A DNA stretch of 5,086 nucleotides from JAYUKV01 sp043764135 (GTDB lineage Bacteria > Patescibacteriota > JACMRA01), in contig JAYUKV010000029.1 of assembly GCA_043764135.1 (NCBI GenBank), positions 1-5,086 on the forward strand, in the 5' to 3' direction. The first letter of the stretch is position 1. The number at the start of each line of letters is the position of its first letter. The translations under genes were made by a program, and so were the position numbers. Below, in pieces: positions 4,380 to 5,086 of this stretch. The notes beneath the pieces were generated by a model. That model saw only the letters and a program-made list of their open reading frames with translations, was not told the DNA's origin and ran no database searches.

Positions 4380-5060
4380 TTATAAGATAGAAAGTGTAAA
4401 GTTATAATTATACCTATTGCTATAACATGAGTTTCCACCCAATAAAACTGTAAAACATTTATCAACTTGCGCTTGAGTAAATGGTCCATAGGCATTTTTG
4501 GTTGTTCCTATGGTTTCTACACAATAGTCAGGTTTTGCTGTATCTCTTGTAAGACCAACCATACAAGTACCAGTTCCCCTTAATTGTCTAGCTATTTTTT
4601 TAGGGTATTTTAGTATCCACATATTCTTACCGTTGTTACTAACAACAGTCTGAGATGTAGAACAATAAGTTTGCTTGTATAGTGTATTACAGTTGTTAAT
4701 CATGGTTTGACTAAATGGTCCATAAGCAAAATCAAGATCAACACAAAAACCTTCACTTGGATCATAAGATGTATTTGCAGGACACAAATATTGAGTCTTA
4801 ATATTTGGTAAATACTCAGTTGTAGCAGGATAAACAACATTGTTTATTTTCCAATCTATAGCTTGATATTTTTTAACTGTAGTTTGTATAGCTGCTAATC
4901 TAGTAGCATAAGTAAAACTTTCTGTTAATGAATATGTTGATAGTGAGTTTGTAGCAAGATAAGATGCAAGTACACCTGCAGCAGCTCCAGTTGTAGCTTC
5001 TGAAGGTTGCAATCTATTAGCAGCTGAAACTTTAAAAGATTGAGCGATAGGACTTGGCAT
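4380..5060 (-). CDS. Protein with two tandem four-cysteine modules, unknown function
   Basis: From ATG 5060 the protein has 226 residues, but the frame stays open to the window edge (upstream residues LQKHYQSK), so the gene may begin outside. I recognise no named family. Residues 1-90 are Ala/Ser/Thr-rich and probably helical. Two related modules follow. Module 1 has Cys 93, 106, 124 and 133 with AYGPFSQ at 112-118; module 2 has Cys 166, 180, 202 and 212 with AYGPFTQ at 190-196. In both, the motif's Ala is 12 residues before the third Cys, and the second Cys is followed by Val. Eight evenly paired cysteines suggest four disulfides and an extracytoplasmic location, although no signal peptide is visible in this part. 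The end is CYSNRYNYNFTLSIL; there is no LPxTG-type signal. No Shine-Dalgarno site precedes ATG 5060. Confidence 0.7.
   Translation of the reverse strand: MPSPIAQSFKVSAANRLQPSEATTGAAAGVLASYLATNSLSTYSLTESFTYATRLAAIQTTVKKYQAIDWKINNVVYPATTEYLPNIKTQYLCPANTSYDPSEGFCVDLDFAYGPFSQTMINNCNTLYKQTYCSTSQTVVSNNGKNMWILKYPKKIARQLRGTGTCMVGLTRDTAKPDYCVETIGTTKNAYGPFTQAQVDKCFTVLLGGNSCYSNRYNYNFTLSIL
4425..4565 (-). repeat. Four-Cys module 2 coding region
   Basis: Encodes residues 166-212: Cys-x13-Cys-Val, AYGPFTQAQVDKC, then nine residues and Cys. It has a slightly longer gap between the second Cys and the AYGPF motif than module 1 (10 positions instead of 6). Confidence 0.6.
4662..4784 (-). repeat. Four-Cys module 1 coding region
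   Basis: Encodes residues 93-133 of the Cys-rich protein: Cys-x12-Cys-Val, then AYGPFSQ, Cys and Cys with eight residues between the last two. Similar in layout to module 2; the DNA itself is clearly diverged, so the duplication is not recent. Confidence 0.6.
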
Positions 5061-5086
5061 TTTCGATTGATAATGTTTTTGCAGCA

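Noticed and set aside
4280..4495. Minus-strand 71-residue frame crossing repeat copy 2 and the terminator
   Set aside because: It overlaps the Cys-rich gene in another frame and reads through the hairpin and inverted repeat.
1..5086. TGA recoded as glycine (as in Gracilibacteria)
   Set aside because: Conserved glycines are encoded by GGN throughout, and no in-frame TGA interrupts any recognisable gene.

Overview
The window is about two-thirds A+T, codes densely with short gaps, and reads with an ordinary code: glycines are GGN, no TGA lies inside a recognisable gene, and the partial first frame ends in TGA. It carries two tRNA/rRNA modification genes, a sigma-region-4 protein, a membrane-anchored sortase-like protein and a Cys-rich protein. 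These suit a small-genome low-GC bacterium with a surface-anchoring style cell envelope, either a candidate-phyla-radiation (Patescibacteria-like) lineage or a Firmicutes relative. That placement is inference; no rRNA or other marker gene is present.

Layout, + strand: the tail of an unrecognised gene (1-89) overlaps a gene for a stand-alone sigma-70 region 4 with an unrecognised C-terminal part (77-745). A strong intrinsic terminator (770-804) runs straight into the promoter of trhO (860-1726), a tRNA U34 hydroxylase. Next come a sortase-like gene whose catalytic cysteine position is serine (1778-2704), a hairpin terminator, repeat copy 1 (2769-2931), and an RsuA/RluB-type pseudouridine synthase gene (2983-3735). 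A bidirectional terminator follows.

Layout, - strand: a small hydrophobic protein of unknown function (4081-3839), repeat copy 2 (4172-4334), a hairpin terminator, and a Cys-rich protein with two tandem four-cysteine modules (5060-4380) whose reading frame stays open to the window edge.

The clearest non-gene structure is the pair of 163-bp repeats. Both are the same length and about 91% identical by hand count. They have terminal inverted repeats of about 25-34 bp bounded by TA, and encode no protein: a MITE-like element, most like an IS630/Tc1-mariner derivative. Copy 2 is nearly a complete fold-back; copy 1 has lost pairing in its right arm. The genes look like mostly single-gene transcription units separated by hairpin terminators, and several start codons lack a Shine-Dalgarno sequence and sit close to likely promoters. 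I see no operon-scale new system. The most unusual items are the Cys-to-Ser sortase-like protein, the sigma-region-4 protein, the Cys-module protein and the repeat family.
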